Shown: positions 1 through 8,852 of the stretch, piece after piece
How the letters are laid out: each line of letters starts with the position of its first letter
Position numbering within the stretch: position 1 is the first letter of the stretch
Virus record (IMG/VR): IMGVR_UViG_3300045974_000549
Span: 1-64,000 of that record
Direction: 5' to 3' (one strand)
Source: a virus
Length of the DNA: 64,000 nucleotides
Translations under genes and position numbers: made by a program
Notes under the pieces: generated by a model
Told to the model about the DNA's origin: nothing
Database searches by the model: none
What the model saw: only the letters and a program-made list of their open reading frames with translations

Positions 1-1
1 C

Positions 2-115
2 CGTGGTTTATTATGTCACCCATGTAACAGAGCACTTGGTCATTTTAAAGATAATCTTAGTATAATAAGAAATGCTACTATATATTTGACAAAGTACCTC
101 GATGGTAAGGGATAA
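2..115 (+). CDS. Recombination endonuclease VII-like protein, C-terminal end (partial)
   Basis: Only the last 37 codons lie in the window; the gene starts before base 1. The visible reading begins RGLLCHPCNRALGHFKDN, which matches the conserved core of the phage T4 endonuclease VII (gp49) family, where the RGLLCxxCNxxLG stretch contains the second zinc-binding CxxC pair. These enzymes resolve branched DNA before packaging. The stop codon TAA at 113-115 shares its last base with the ATG of the next gene (TAATG), so the two genes are translationally coupled. The family match is strong although only a fragment is seen. Confidence 0.8.
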   Translation, partial: RGLLCHPCNRALGHFKDNLSIIRNATIYLTKYLDGKG

Positions 116-2376
116 TGGGAAAAAAACAACGAACCGATAAAAAGAAAACAAAAAAGGCTTTGACCGAAGCTAGGAAAGCAATGAAGCGTGGGAGACTACC
201 CGCTTCAAATGTTGACCCTTTGGACAAAACTTATCGGACAATGGGCAACAAAAAACAAGTTGAACCCAAGCCCAACACTAAAGTAACGTCAAATATTAAA
301 TCTACAATGTCCGATGTAATCAGTGAACTTGAAAAAGCAGGTGTTGGAGCTGATGTAACTGTAAATATTACTCAAGAAGGAGATACTACTCAGGTATTTA
401 CCAACCAACAATCAGGACCAAATCCTAATTGGACTTATGGAAACCAAAATGAACAACAATCGTCTTCTGATACTAAATCAGAATCCAAAACCGAAGATAA
501 AAAAGAAGACGATTTACTAAAACGACCAAATGTGTTCATGAGAGGTATTAGAAGTTTACTTAATAAAGCTTCCGGTGCACGTGAATCTATGTTTGGATCA
601 AAAGTAGCTACCGAGGATCAAAAAGAAATTAGAAAACAATTCCAAAAGGTAGCTCAACAAGCAGTTATTCTTCAGAACATAATTCAAGATAATTCTAGTT
701 TACTAGCTGAGAAAGCTAAACAGGATAAAGATGTAGCTGCTTTGCTTAAAGAAGTAAAAGAAAACAAAGAATTAGTAAATATTTTAGAAAAAGTGTCAAA
801 TGGTCAAGAACTTTATGGTGGAGAGCTAATGTCTGCTGCAGAATTTATGCAGAGAATTACCAAAACACTTGACAAAACAGGTATATCTCTTGAAATGGGA
901 TTACACGATGCTATTGAAGCTTTGACCAAATTCACTAATAACACAGAACTTGATGTAGGGGCAAGAAGGCAGTCTTTTGAAGATATGCAAAAACTCCTTG
1001 GCAAGATGAAAATAAAAACGGATTCAGTGGAAAAACTTCTTGCCATTGACTCTAAAAGACTTAATTTTACCGAACAAGAAAATGCTGATATTGCATCTAC
1101 TTTGAAAGGTATTCGCAATGAAATGGAAGAAGGTAAAATTCAAGATATTAAAATGACTGGTACTGTAAGAGAACTTAATAATACATTAGGTTCAGTGGTT
1201 CTTACAAATTCAGAACTTAAAGCCTTTATGGAAGAAAAAGATGCTAAAGGCGATTCTATGCTTGAAAAACTTAAAGGTGGACTCGGTGCTCAAGGTAAAG
1301 GCATAAAAGGTGGACTAATTGGTACACTTGGTGCTGCTATGGGGGTACCAGGACTTGATATGCTTTTGGGTGATGCAAGTGAATTAATAGGCTTAGGACA
1401 AGATGCATGGAAAGGCGGCAAAGGTCTTCTTAAAGGCGGTAAAGCTTTAATAGGCAAAGGTGCGGGTCTCTTTGGTAAAGGTGCAGGCTTACTTGGTAAA
1501 GGTGCAGATCTTGCTGAAGGTGTGTCCGGTGTTGCTGGTCGTGGTATTTTTGGAATGGGTCAAAAAGCCATGGGTGCCGGAGCAGGAATGCTTGGCAAAA
1601 TGGGTGGAATGGGCGGACTTCTCAAGGGTGGTGGTAAACTACTCGGTAAAGCTGCTCTTCCGTTAGCACTTGCTATGGCCGCATTTGATTTCCATGGTGG
1701 ATACAAGGATGCTGCTAATATTTCCGGTAAAGATGAAAAAGATGTAACGACTGGAGATAAAATTCAAGCAGGTGTCTCTGGGATGCTTGAAGGCTTGAGT
1801 TTTGGACTTGTTGATGCAAAAAGCATTTTTAAAGGTATTGACGATGGTATTGAATTTTTTATCGGACCAGATGGTATTCTTACTCAAATGTGGGAAGGAC
1901 TTAAAGGAATTGGTAAAAAAATTGGAAGTTTGTTTGATCTTGATGCTATAACTAAAAGTTTGATGGATGGATTCGACGCGGTTTTTGGTGAAAAAGGATT
2001 CTTTGGTGGGGCTAAAGGTATTATTGACAAAATCGTAGGATTTATGGAAATGACTCCGATTGGAATGCTCATTAAAGGAGCAATGAAGATTGGTGACTGG
2101 TTAGTTGGAAGTGGTAAAGGGGACCAAATCCCTGTAGCTGCTGGAGGCGCATCTTCTCTTCCTATGAATTTAGACACTAGGTCCTTTGGTATGATGTCTT
2201 CTCAAGAAAAAGAAGATAGAAACATGCAAAGAGGAATTTTTGAAAACAGCGGCAAATCCAACACTGTAGTAGTACAATCTCCTCAGTCGAACAACCAACA
2301 AAAAGGTGCATCTAGAGCAAGTAGAATTGATGATCTTGGACTGGCAGTTATAAACTCTAGTATGATGGATAGGTAA
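115..2376 (+). CDS. Probable tail tape-measure or tail-core structural protein
   Basis: A 753-residue protein with a very basic N-terminus, a charged and probably coiled-coil region (about residues 130-420), then a long Gly/Ala/Leu-rich hydrophobic stretch (about 430-540) and further amphipathic helices. Long helical regions joined to hydrophobic glycine-rich segments are typical of tape-measure proteins, and the place just before the baseplate genes fits. No enzymatic motif is seen. The start is an ATG preceded by AAGGG and overlaps the upstream stop codon. The assignment rests on composition and position, so another inner-tail or baseplate-core protein is possible. Confidence 0.55.
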   Translation: MGKKQRTDKKKTKKALTEARKAMKRGRLPASNVDPLDKTYRTMGNKKQVEPKPNTKVTSNIKSTMSDVISELEKAGVGADVTVNITQEGDTTQVFTNQQSGPNPNWTYGNQNEQQSSSDTKSESKTEDKKEDDLLKRPNVFMRGIRSLLNKASGARESMFGSKVATEDQKEIRKQFQKVAQQAVILQNIIQDNSSLLAEKAKQDKDVAALLKEVKENKELVNILEKVSNGQELYGGELMSAAEFMQRITKTLDKTGISLEMGLHDAIEALTKFTNNTELDVGARRQSFEDMQKLLGKMKIKTDSVEKLLAIDSKRLNFTEQENADIASTLKGIRNEMEEGKIQDIKMTGTVRELNNTLGSVVLTNSELKAFMEEKDAKGDSMLEKLKGGLGAQGKGIKGGLIGTLGAAMGVPGLDMLLGDASELIGLGQDAWKGGKGLLKGGKALIGKGAGLFGKGAGLLGKGADLAEGVSGVAGRGIFGMGQKAMGAGAGMLGKMGGMGGLLKGGGKLLGKAALPLALAMAAFDFHGGYKDAANISGKDEKDVTTGDKIQAGVSGMLEGLSFGLVDAKSIFKGIDDGIEFFIGPDGILTQMWEGLKGIGKKIGSLFDLDAITKSLMDGFDAVFGEKGFFGGAKGIIDKIVGFMEMTPIGMLIKGAMKIGDWLVGSGKGDQIPVAAGGASSLPMNLDTRSFGMMSSQEKEDRNMQRGIFENSGKSNTVVVQSPQSNNQQKGASRASRIDDLGLAVINSSMMDR

Positions 2377-2378
2377 GC

Positions 2379-3035
2379 ATGGCTACAACTCCTAAAATAG
2401 TAAGCATACAAAAACTTGCCAACAATCCAGCATCAATAGTGGTGGTAAGTATACCTGGTGCTGGAAATTCGGTTAATGGGTTTATTATTGATGCAATTTC
2501 AGTTGATGGAAATGCTTCATATAATACCCCACTTTATTCTGGTGCTCAAGAAGGACTTAATGATAATTTAAATCGACTTAAAGCTGTACCTGGTTTAAGT
2601 AGTGTTATCCCAAATATTTCCCCTATCGAAGCCTCACAAACTATTGCTGCATGGACTGGTACATCAAAACCAGTATTCAATGTAAGAATGATTTTTGTAG
2701 CTCTGGATGATAATACTGATGTGAGAACACCCACACTTAAACTTTATAGAACAGTGTATCCAGTTGGGGAAAAAATTGTAAAAGGTCAGTTCTTCCGTCC
2801 ACCTCTTGATTATGCAGTGAACACCGATGGTACTGGTAAAAATACAATTACAGTGCAAATTGGACGCTGGTTTCGTGGCGGTGGTATGATTATGAAAGAT
2901 GTGAATTTCACTTTTTCTAAACAAACCATTAAAAATGGAACTCCTCTTTATGCAGAAGGATCAATTCAATTTGAGCCTTATAGACTTATTACTTATGGTG
3001 AATTTGCTGGTTACTTTATAGGGTCTGGGGGGTAA
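2379..3035 (+). CDS. Tail-tube/baseplate junction-like structural protein
   Basis: A 218-residue, beta-rich protein with no signal peptide. The C-terminal stretch FEPYRLITYGEFAGYF and the location between the tape-measure-like gene and the gp53-like gene suggest a tube-baseplate junction protein comparable to T4 gp48/gp54. That comparison is by position and general character, not by a diagnostic motif. It starts two bases after the preceding stop and ends three bases before the next start, so it belongs to the same transcript. Confidence 0.45.
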   Translation: MATTPKIVSIQKLANNPASIVVVSIPGAGNSVNGFIIDAISVDGNASYNTPLYSGAQEGLNDNLNRLKAVPGLSSVIPNISPIEASQTIAAWTGTSKPVFNVRMIFVALDDNTDVRTPTLKLYRTVYPVGEKIVKGQFFRPPLDYAVNTDGTGKNTITVQIGRWFRGGGMIMKDVNFTFSKQTIKNGTPLYAEGSIQFEPYRLITYGEFAGYFIGSGG

Positions 3036-3038
3036 GAT

Positions 3039-3389
3039 ATGAGCCAATTTTTCATTAACGTTGATCTTACTACCGAAAAACGATTCGCAATGGGAAAGTT
3101 TTTCCAGTTTACTGATAGTTATGATCCACTCAGTTCTTTTTTTATGAATGAAGTAGTTAAACTACCACAAAGCGGATATTACAACATCCAAGGGGAAGAA
3201 GGAAGACCTGATTATTTATCATACAAAATCTATGGTGATACACAATACTGGTGGATTCTTCTTCTTTATAATAACAAACTAGAATTTGATGATTTTTCTA
3301 TCGGTGATATTGTAAGATTTCCTTCCACTGAAAGTATTGAGGATTTGTTTTTTAGTTTGAAGGCTCGCGAAAACGCAACGAATGGGTAA
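3039..3389 (+). CDS. Baseplate wedge protein, gp53-like
   Basis: A 116-residue protein. The segment DYLSYKIYGDTQYWWILLLY followed by a GDIVRFPS stretch is the typical core of the T4 gp53 baseplate wedge family, where a Lys-Tyr-Gly-[ST]-x-Tyr-Trp-Trp pattern precedes a LysM-like fold. The family forms part of the baseplate wedge that joins around the central hub. Neighbours on both sides are baseplate genes. Confidence 0.75.
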   Translation: MSQFFINVDLTTEKRFAMGKFFQFTDSYDPLSSFFMNEVVKLPQSGYYNIQGEEGRPDYLSYKIYGDTQYWWILLLYNNKLEFDDFSIGDIVRFPSTESIEDLFFSLKARENATNG

Positions 3390-3395
3390 TATAAA

Positions 3396-4529
3396 ATGGC
3401 AATTGGTGTAACAGGACAATTCCTATTCCAGTTTTCGATAGGCGGGAAAAAGGATTTCATAGATGAACATGATTTCATCGATTTTACTTTAGTTGAAGAG
3501 GCAGGGAACGCACTTCCCACCTTTCACCTAGCGTTTAATACACAAGATGACTCAGTAATTCCACTTCTTAATGAGGGGAACACGCTGCAGGTATCTTTTG
3601 GTAAAGATTTTAATTCAATTATTTCTGTGCCTCTTGCTGTCACTGGTATGGATGTACATAGAGAAGGACATAATAAAAACTTAATTTCAGTTACTGGAGT
3701 TTATGGAGCAATACCATATCTATCCAATAATAAAGTATTGATAACCACTGCAAAGTCGGGTGTTGAAGTATTAAAAGATACTACCAAAAAATATTTCACT
3801 TGGATGGGTAACATTGACAAATCAGCAGACTCGCAGCAGTGGGCACAATACAACATTTCAGATAGAGCCTTCGTAAACAATGTGTGGATGCATTCGGATA
3901 TTTCAAATTCATTCATAGCAGTGGGTATATCTTCTGACGGAAATTTTATCTGCAAGGATATTAAAAAAGACCTAGGCAATCCGTACACTTGGAGATTTGG
4001 TAGAATTGTTGAAGATGATAAAAGAGATATTATCATCGATGGGGACCCAGCAGTAAATATAAAAACTGGTCTTATGAATGCTTGGATGGGATATGGTAGA
4101 GAGAGATTGGTCTACAATATGGAGACTTCTCTAAATACTATGGTACTTGAACAGCAATCAGCGGTTACTGCAATCACCGCATCATTGGCTAAATCCAAGG
4201 ACGTACAAGCAAGGTTTGCATCAGTAGGTATACAGAACGATAATGTACACCCAAATTACTGGAGAGCATATCAACGAAACCTCACTAATTTATCTGCATT
4301 TCTTAATGTGGCAGTAACAGTAAGTTTTCAAAATAAGTTCGTACCGGTACGAGTTCTTGATCAGGCAATGTACAAGGCGAGTAGCCCTACTACTATGAAC
4401 CAATCATCTGAGTATTTATCCGGTATCTACTACGTGACTAAGGTAGTCAGATCGGTTAACAATTCACAGATGGTAACATCAGTGCAGCTTAATAGGGAAA
4501 GTTTGAATCAAGTGAGAGTCGGAATGTAG
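3396..4529 (+). CDS. Baseplate hub protein, gp27/late-control D-like
   Basis: A 377-residue protein. The order of features, an N-terminal beta-rich half, then RAFVNNVWMH, a GISSDGNFICKD stretch and a C-terminal region with YYVTKVVRSV, resembles hub proteins of the gp27/P2 gpD type that form the ring on which the spike sits. It lies directly before the spike gene, as expected for a hub. The gene ends in two successive hairpins (4527-4570), so part of the transcript may end there. Confidence 0.65.
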   Translation: MAIGVTGQFLFQFSIGGKKDFIDEHDFIDFTLVEEAGNALPTFHLAFNTQDDSVIPLLNEGNTLQVSFGKDFNSIISVPLAVTGMDVHREGHNKNLISVTGVYGAIPYLSNNKVLITTAKSGVEVLKDTTKKYFTWMGNIDKSADSQQWAQYNISDRAFVNNVWMHSDISNSFIAVGISSDGNFICKDIKKDLGNPYTWRFGRIVEDDKRDIIIDGDPAVNIKTGLMNAWMGYGRERLVYNMETSLNTMVLEQQSAVTAITASLAKSKDVQARFASVGIQNDNVHPNYWRAYQRNLTNLSAFLNVAVTVSFQNKFVPVRVLDQAMYKASSPTTMNQSSEYLSGIYYVTKVVRSVNNSQMVTSVQLNRESLNQVRVGM

Positions 4530-4570
4530 CCAAAGATGCGTTTCTCTTGGCTACCGTCAAGAGTTTGACG
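4527..4570 (+). terminator. Two tandem hairpins between hub and spike genes
   Basis: TAGCCAA (4527-4533, including the stop codon) pairs with TTGGCTA (4547-4553), and CGTCAA (4555-4560) pairs with TTGACG (4565-4570) around a four-base loop. A T-rich but interrupted stretch follows. This could attenuate transcription or stabilise the upstream message. No clean U-run is present, so strong termination is doubtful. Confidence 0.45.
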
Positions 4571-4619
4571 TATATATCGCTATTTTGACATTGTAAAATA
4601 AGAAAAAGGAAAGAAAACA

Positions 4620-5924
4620 GTGCTTGTACTATCAGATTTTATGAAACCAGTTAACACTTTGGGTGTCCCTTATAAGGGCAAAGTTGTTGATAACGCTGAC
4701 CCAAAGCGTCTAGGGAGAGTAAAAGTGTTAGTAGAAGGACTGCTTGAAGACCCTACACCTGCTAATCTACCATGGGTGTATCAAAAATCACCAAGCGGGA
4801 TGGGTGGTAGAACAGACTTATCGTCGTTCTCAGCACCAGAAATTGGAAGTGAACTTATAGTAGAATTTCCTTACGGAGATATCTATGCGGGATTTTATTC
4901 CGGATATTGGCAGTCAGAAGAAACTCACCAAGGATATTTGGATGAAGACTATCCACATTCATACGGGTTTCGTGACATCCAAAACACTTTTTTAAAGATT
5001 AATAAGGCAAAAAAGATACTTGAGTTTCAACACGCGTCCGGTGCCCGAATGTACATAGATTCGGACTCAGCAATCGAACTCATGTCCGACAAAAAGATAT
5101 CTTTCGTGTCAAAAGATGGAAAAACTGAATTTGCGTTCAATATGGACACAGGTTCGCTATCACTCAACCCCAAACAGTCTCTTGATGTTGGTGGAAACTT
5201 ACTCAACTTAAAATCTAAAGAAATCGTAGTAGACACTGGAAACTTGACTGAAACGATAGCTGGTGGACAAGATACTCAAGTGGTTGGTGGTAGAAAATCA
5301 GTTATTGGTGGTGGAGACAGTAGATCGGTACTCGCCGATTCTGCTGAATCTGTTGGTGGTGACGAATCAAGACTTGTAGCAGGTAAACAAAGTGAAGTAA
5401 TTGGGATGGGGACCGAAGTCACAATAGTGACTGTTGGTGAGAAAAAGACCATCATGCTTGGTAATTCTGAACTTGATATGATTCTTGGTAATTACAAAGT
5501 AAACACACTTGCTGGAGCACTTGAACTTTCTAATTTACTTGGTAAAGTGGTGGTTAGTGCAACAGGCGGTATTGAAGCCTCAAATTTGATGGGTAAAGTA
5601 TCAATCAGTGCAACAGGAGCCGTGGAAGTTAGCAATAACTTAGGTTCTATGAAGATCGACGCTACTGGTGGGATTACAATGGATGCAGCAATGGCGATGA
5701 AATTCGCGTCCATGATGACTGCAGAATTTTCAGGATTAATGCAAACAAAAATAGGATCTATGTCGGGAATGACTGAAATTGACGGAATGCTCGTTTCAGT
5801 TGGTGGTCCAGGTGGTTCACCTGCTGCATACTTGGGTGGTATGTGCATCGGAATTGGAAACCTTGGGGCACCAGTAATTTGTACAATCGCGCTTGGATCA
5901 ACTTCAGTATTGGTGAAACCTTAA
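4620..5924 (+). CDS. Baseplate central spike protein, gp5/VgrG-like OB-fold
   Basis: A 434-residue protein. Residues about 18-110 form an OB-fold recognisable from KVVDNADPKRLGRVKV, the usual opening of the gp5 N-terminal domain, and from PEIGSELIVEFPYGD. Residues about 185-400 consist of short glycine- and valine-spaced repeats (VVGG, SVIGGGD, KVVVSATGG, KVSISATGA), the pattern of a triple-stranded beta-helix needle. No lysozyme domain is inserted, unlike T4 gp5. The end has a GGPGGSPAAYLGG stretch. The start is GTG with AAGGA about ten bases upstream; an ATG at 4641 is a weaker alternative. Confidence 0.8.
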   Translation: MLVLSDFMKPVNTLGVPYKGKVVDNADPKRLGRVKVLVEGLLEDPTPANLPWVYQKSPSGMGGRTDLSSFSAPEIGSELIVEFPYGDIYAGFYSGYWQSEETHQGYLDEDYPHSYGFRDIQNTFLKINKAKKILEFQHASGARMYIDSDSAIELMSDKKISFVSKDGKTEFAFNMDTGSLSLNPKQSLDVGGNLLNLKSKEIVVDTGNLTETIAGGQDTQVVGGRKSVIGGGDSRSVLADSAESVGGDESRLVAGKQSEVIGMGTEVTIVTVGEKKTIMLGNSELDMILGNYKVNTLAGALELSNLLGKVVVSATGGIEASNLMGKVSISATGAVEVSNNLGSMKIDATGGITMDAAMAMKFASMMTAEFSGLMQTKIGSMSGMTEIDGMLVSVGGPGGSPAAYLGGMCIGIGNLGAPVICTIALGSTSVLVKP

Positions 5925-5925
5925 T

Positions 5926-7413
5926 ATGGCAATAGTTTTTGGTGATACAGAACTTAGAACAGCATCGTCGGAATTAGTTGGTTTACCAGCTAAACTGGCT
6001 AATATGGGAAACCAACAAGCCCAAGTGGATTCTGGTAAAGTAGATGCTTATAATAAAGACTTAACAAACAAAGTATTCTACGACGATATTAAAGGTATCA
6101 TTGCTAGTTATTTCGCAGAACTTCAGAATCTTGATGGTACAATAAAAACTGTATATAATGATACTGACATGGATGAAGCTGCACAACAGCACCCAGGGGC
6201 ACATTTTCCAAACACACCTATTTGGAAAAACTTAGTACCAAAATTACTTGATGCAAACAATGGAAATCCAACCACTTCTACCCCGAATAATGAGTACGCT
6301 TCATTAGCGGCAGTGGCTACAGCTATTGACGTTCTTAAAAATGGGTTCAATGATGGGTCACTTAGCACCACACTAGCTACTGCTTACACGGCAGGCAGTG
6401 GTATAATTGATATTTATAGTGGATCTTTATCACCAGGCCAACGAGTAGTGATAGATTCAGGTGGTCACTCACTTATAGCATTAGTGGGTGCTTCAGGTGG
6501 TGATTGTTCAAACCCACTTTACACTGATGAGGCCGCATGCCTACTTCATGGTGGAACATGGACACCAACCACTAGTATTACAATTCTTTCTGCTGACAGA
6601 AGTTTTGGCAGTGGTGCTAGGGTAAGAACTTGGCATCCAGGTTTTACCAATAATGAACGAGAAGGAGTGGATACTCCTTACGCTCCGGAAGTTAGAGACT
6701 ATTTTGGTAGCCTACTTGATACTAATGTTGCTCTTTGGAAGTCTTATCTACAAGCAGAATTATCAGCACTTAATGCTAACGATGCGAGATCTCCGGACAA
6801 AGCAGAAATTAACCAAACCAAAATAGATGTACAAGTACCGCTTACTAATATAGCCAACTACCAAGCAGCTCCAGCATTGGGAGCTGGGGTGGGTAGACTC
6901 GGTAATAGCATTATCAACGTAATGTCACCCAATATTTCAACAAGAACTACCCAAATACCCGCTCGTGTTACTCAAATTAACACCAGACTGGGGTCGGTGT
7001 CACAAGCATCAGACGGTACGTTTTCCGGTACGGGGCAGTTTTATACCTTCTTCAAGTGGGTTGACGCAAGGTGTGATAAAGCTGGTGGTACACTCAACGC
7101 TTATTATGGATATGACCTTACCAAAAAAGCAGTGGATAAAACCAAGGACTTGGGTCAAAACAAGCAAGATCAGTACACTCAAGTTCTTTTAGCAGTTAAA
7201 CTTACTCAAGATGCTAACGGCACTGACACTGTGGTGATCTCTGATGCCTCAGGGTTTTCAGTTACTGATGTGGTATATTTACATGATGATAACACCGCGT
7301 TGGCTACTGTATCTACTACTATTTTAGCAATAAGCGGTAATAACATACAACTCGCTACTACAATTTCGGGATTTACTACTAATAAAACTGCTAGAATCGT
7401 TAAATATTTATGA
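5926..7413 (+). CDS. Unknown structural protein in the baseplate operon
   Basis: A 495-residue protein that I do not recognise. It has a helical N-terminal third, a middle part with a two-cysteine loop (CSNPLY...AACLLHGGTW, about residues 190-212), a WHPGFTNNEREG stretch and a beta-rich C-terminal end. The paired cysteines before GGTW could form a disulfide in an exposed virion protein. The stop overlaps the next ATG (ATGA), so it is coupled to the downstream gene. A baseplate-associated role is inferred only from position. Confidence 0.5.
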   Translation: MAIVFGDTELRTASSELVGLPAKLANMGNQQAQVDSGKVDAYNKDLTNKVFYDDIKGIIASYFAELQNLDGTIKTVYNDTDMDEAAQQHPGAHFPNTPIWKNLVPKLLDANNGNPTTSTPNNEYASLAAVATAIDVLKNGFNDGSLSTTLATAYTAGSGIIDIYSGSLSPGQRVVIDSGGHSLIALVGASGGDCSNPLYTDEAACLLHGGTWTPTTSITILSADRSFGSGARVRTWHPGFTNNEREGVDTPYAPEVRDYFGSLLDTNVALWKSYLQAELSALNANDARSPDKAEINQTKIDVQVPLTNIANYQAAPALGAGVGRLGNSIINVMSPNISTRTTQIPARVTQINTRLGSVSQASDGTFSGTGQFYTFFKWVDARCDKAGGTLNAYYGYDLTKKAVDKTKDLGQNKQDQYTQVLLAVKLTQDANGTDTVVISDASGFSVTDVVYLHDDNTALATVSTTILAISGNNIQLATTISGFTTNKTARIVKYL

Positions 7414-7655
7414 GTGATTCTAAGTGGGTAACTCCAAAATGGAGTGGGTTAACTGAAAAACTTGATGTAATTAAAGATATCACATCAAATATGATTGAAA
7501 CTGAAATTAAACGTTCGAATGAACAACTTGGGAAAATAAAGAATGTCTTGGAACAATACGGGAATTGGAAAGCCAGTGCCGCAAGAATTGGGAAACCTGC
7601 TGAACTCAGCGGGGGGAACAATAGCGACACTACAACCGATCCTGCAAACAATTAA
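7410..7655 (+). CDS. Small structural protein of unknown function
   Basis: An 81-residue protein with a helical, charged first half and a polar end. It starts in an ATGA overlap with the previous gene. Its last third overlaps the next gene by 113 bases in another frame, and both frames run through the run of six G at 7611-7616. A +1 shift at that run would join the first 67 or so residues to the following protein. It may therefore be the first part of one longer protein, or a separate short gene. Confidence 0.5.
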   Translation: MSDSKWVTPKWSGLTEKLDVIKDITSNMIETEIKRSNEQLGKIKNVLEQYGNWKASAARIGKPAELSGGNNSDTTTDPANN

Positions 7656-8475
7656 ATCATTACTTCAGGTAGCTGAAGCTTTTTACCATGGGTCACTTGA
7701 CCCTTTATCAACAGTGGTACAAGCACTTCTTACTGAAGTAGAAAACCTAGTGAATGATTTTTTCGCTACTGGTGTTTATACTTTAGTTGTAGACCCTATT
7801 AATAGACCAGGCATTGTTAAATATGACTCTCTTGGAATTCCACTAATGACTCCAGGGCAAGCAATTTTCACTGCGTTGGATTCACTTGATGATAAAGGGG
7901 ACCCCGCTCGTCCACAGTTTTCGGACGATGCACAAGTATCAGGGATTGGACTTTTGGCTTCAGCTCCTACTGTAGATCAATTTCTTACTCTGATTACTCA
8001 ACTGAGTGGAATTTTTACAATCCCTCAATGGGAATTGGTGTTTAAGATTGCAAAAAGACATACAAGGACACCAGCGGTACCAACCCCACCTGATTGGCAA
8101 AGTTTGAGACTGAATTCAATTGCTGAAATGAAAGAACTACAAGACGTGCTGCTTGCTTTAACTCAAATGCTTAGAGGATACGCGGTAGTACCAAACACTA
8201 ATATTCAAGATTTGATAAATATTATTAACACAAAAATATCAAAGCTTCAGGATATTCTTAATACTATGAACTCTTTAATATCAGGACTGCAAAATACTAC
8301 TGGTATTTTTGTCATGAACATGCCAATAGACGTTGGTGGTAATAACAGAATAAAAACTTACTTGAGAGATTGCCCTATGGAAAGATCAACAAACCAATAT
8401 TCAATTATGGCTTTGTTCATTGGTGGTGGAGCATCCCTTCAACCAGTTGATAAAATGCGAAGGATGATGGTATAA
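7543..8475 (+). CDS. Unknown baseplate-operon protein
   Basis: A 310-residue, mostly helical protein without a family I can name. The segment LLQVAEAFYHGSLDPLSTVV and the later LINIINTKISKLQDILNTMN are long helices. The ATG at 7543 is only weakly preceded by GGGA, which makes the start uncertain. The true N-terminus may come from 7410-7655 by frameshift, or from a later start. It lies just upstream of the gp25-like gene. Confidence 0.5.
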   Translation: MSWNNTGIGKPVPQELGNLLNSAGGTIATLQPILQTIKSLLQVAEAFYHGSLDPLSTVVQALLTEVENLVNDFFATGVYTLVVDPINRPGIVKYDSLGIPLMTPGQAIFTALDSLDDKGDPARPQFSDDAQVSGIGLLASAPTVDQFLTLITQLSGIFTIPQWELVFKIAKRHTRTPAVPTPPDWQSLRLNSIAEMKELQDVLLALTQMLRGYAVVPNTNIQDLINIINTKISKLQDILNTMNSLISGLQNTTGIFVMNMPIDVGGNNRIKTYLRDCPMERSTNQYSIMALFIGGGASLQPVDKMRRMMV

Positions 8476-8476
8476 A

Positions 8477-8845
8477 ATGAGCATTTATTCAGATGTAAAC
8501 TCAATATCACCTACTACGCAGCAATTACTTGTTGATGTAGAAGATGTTTATCAGAGTTTATTTAATTTATTTAATACTCGCCCAGGGGAAAGGCTATTTG
8601 AGCCTGAATTTGGGTTACAGTTAGAAGAAGAATTGTTTGAAATCATTGACGATATTACCTCTGTGGATGTGTTTCGTATTGTAAACGAAGCTATTTCCCA
8701 GTGGGAAACTCGTGTAATAGTGGATTCATCAAGAACAGTAGTTACTCCAATGCCCGAAGATAACAAATACGATATAGTGCTTTACTTCAGCATCCAAGGT
8801 ATTAGTGGACAAACATTCACTTACCAAGGAAGCATAACACAATAG
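8477..8845 (+). CDS. Baseplate wedge protein, gp25-like
   Basis: A 122-residue protein. The core NTRPGERLFEPEFGLQLEE with the later EAISQWETRV is the recognised gp25/gpW-family pattern: the RPGER...P..G motif, then a helix and a strand pair. In T4 and P2 the family is part of the baseplate inner wedge and is related to the first layer of the sheath. The length is usual. It is followed closely by the gp6/J-like gene, the order found in many myoviruses. Confidence 0.85.
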   Translation: MSIYSDVNSISPTTQQLLVDVEDVYQSLFNLFNTRPGERLFEPEFGLQLEEELFEIIDDITSVDVFRIVNEAISQWETRVIVDSSRTVVTPMPEDNKYDIVLYFSIQGISGQTFTYQGSITQ

Positions 8846-8852
8846 GTAGAAT

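Noticed and set aside
86-116. TTGACA followed by GATAAT near the start of the window, as a promoter
   Set aside because: The spacing is 19 bases, the -10 box overlaps the start codon at 115, and the stretch is coding for the end of the endonuclease VII-like protein.
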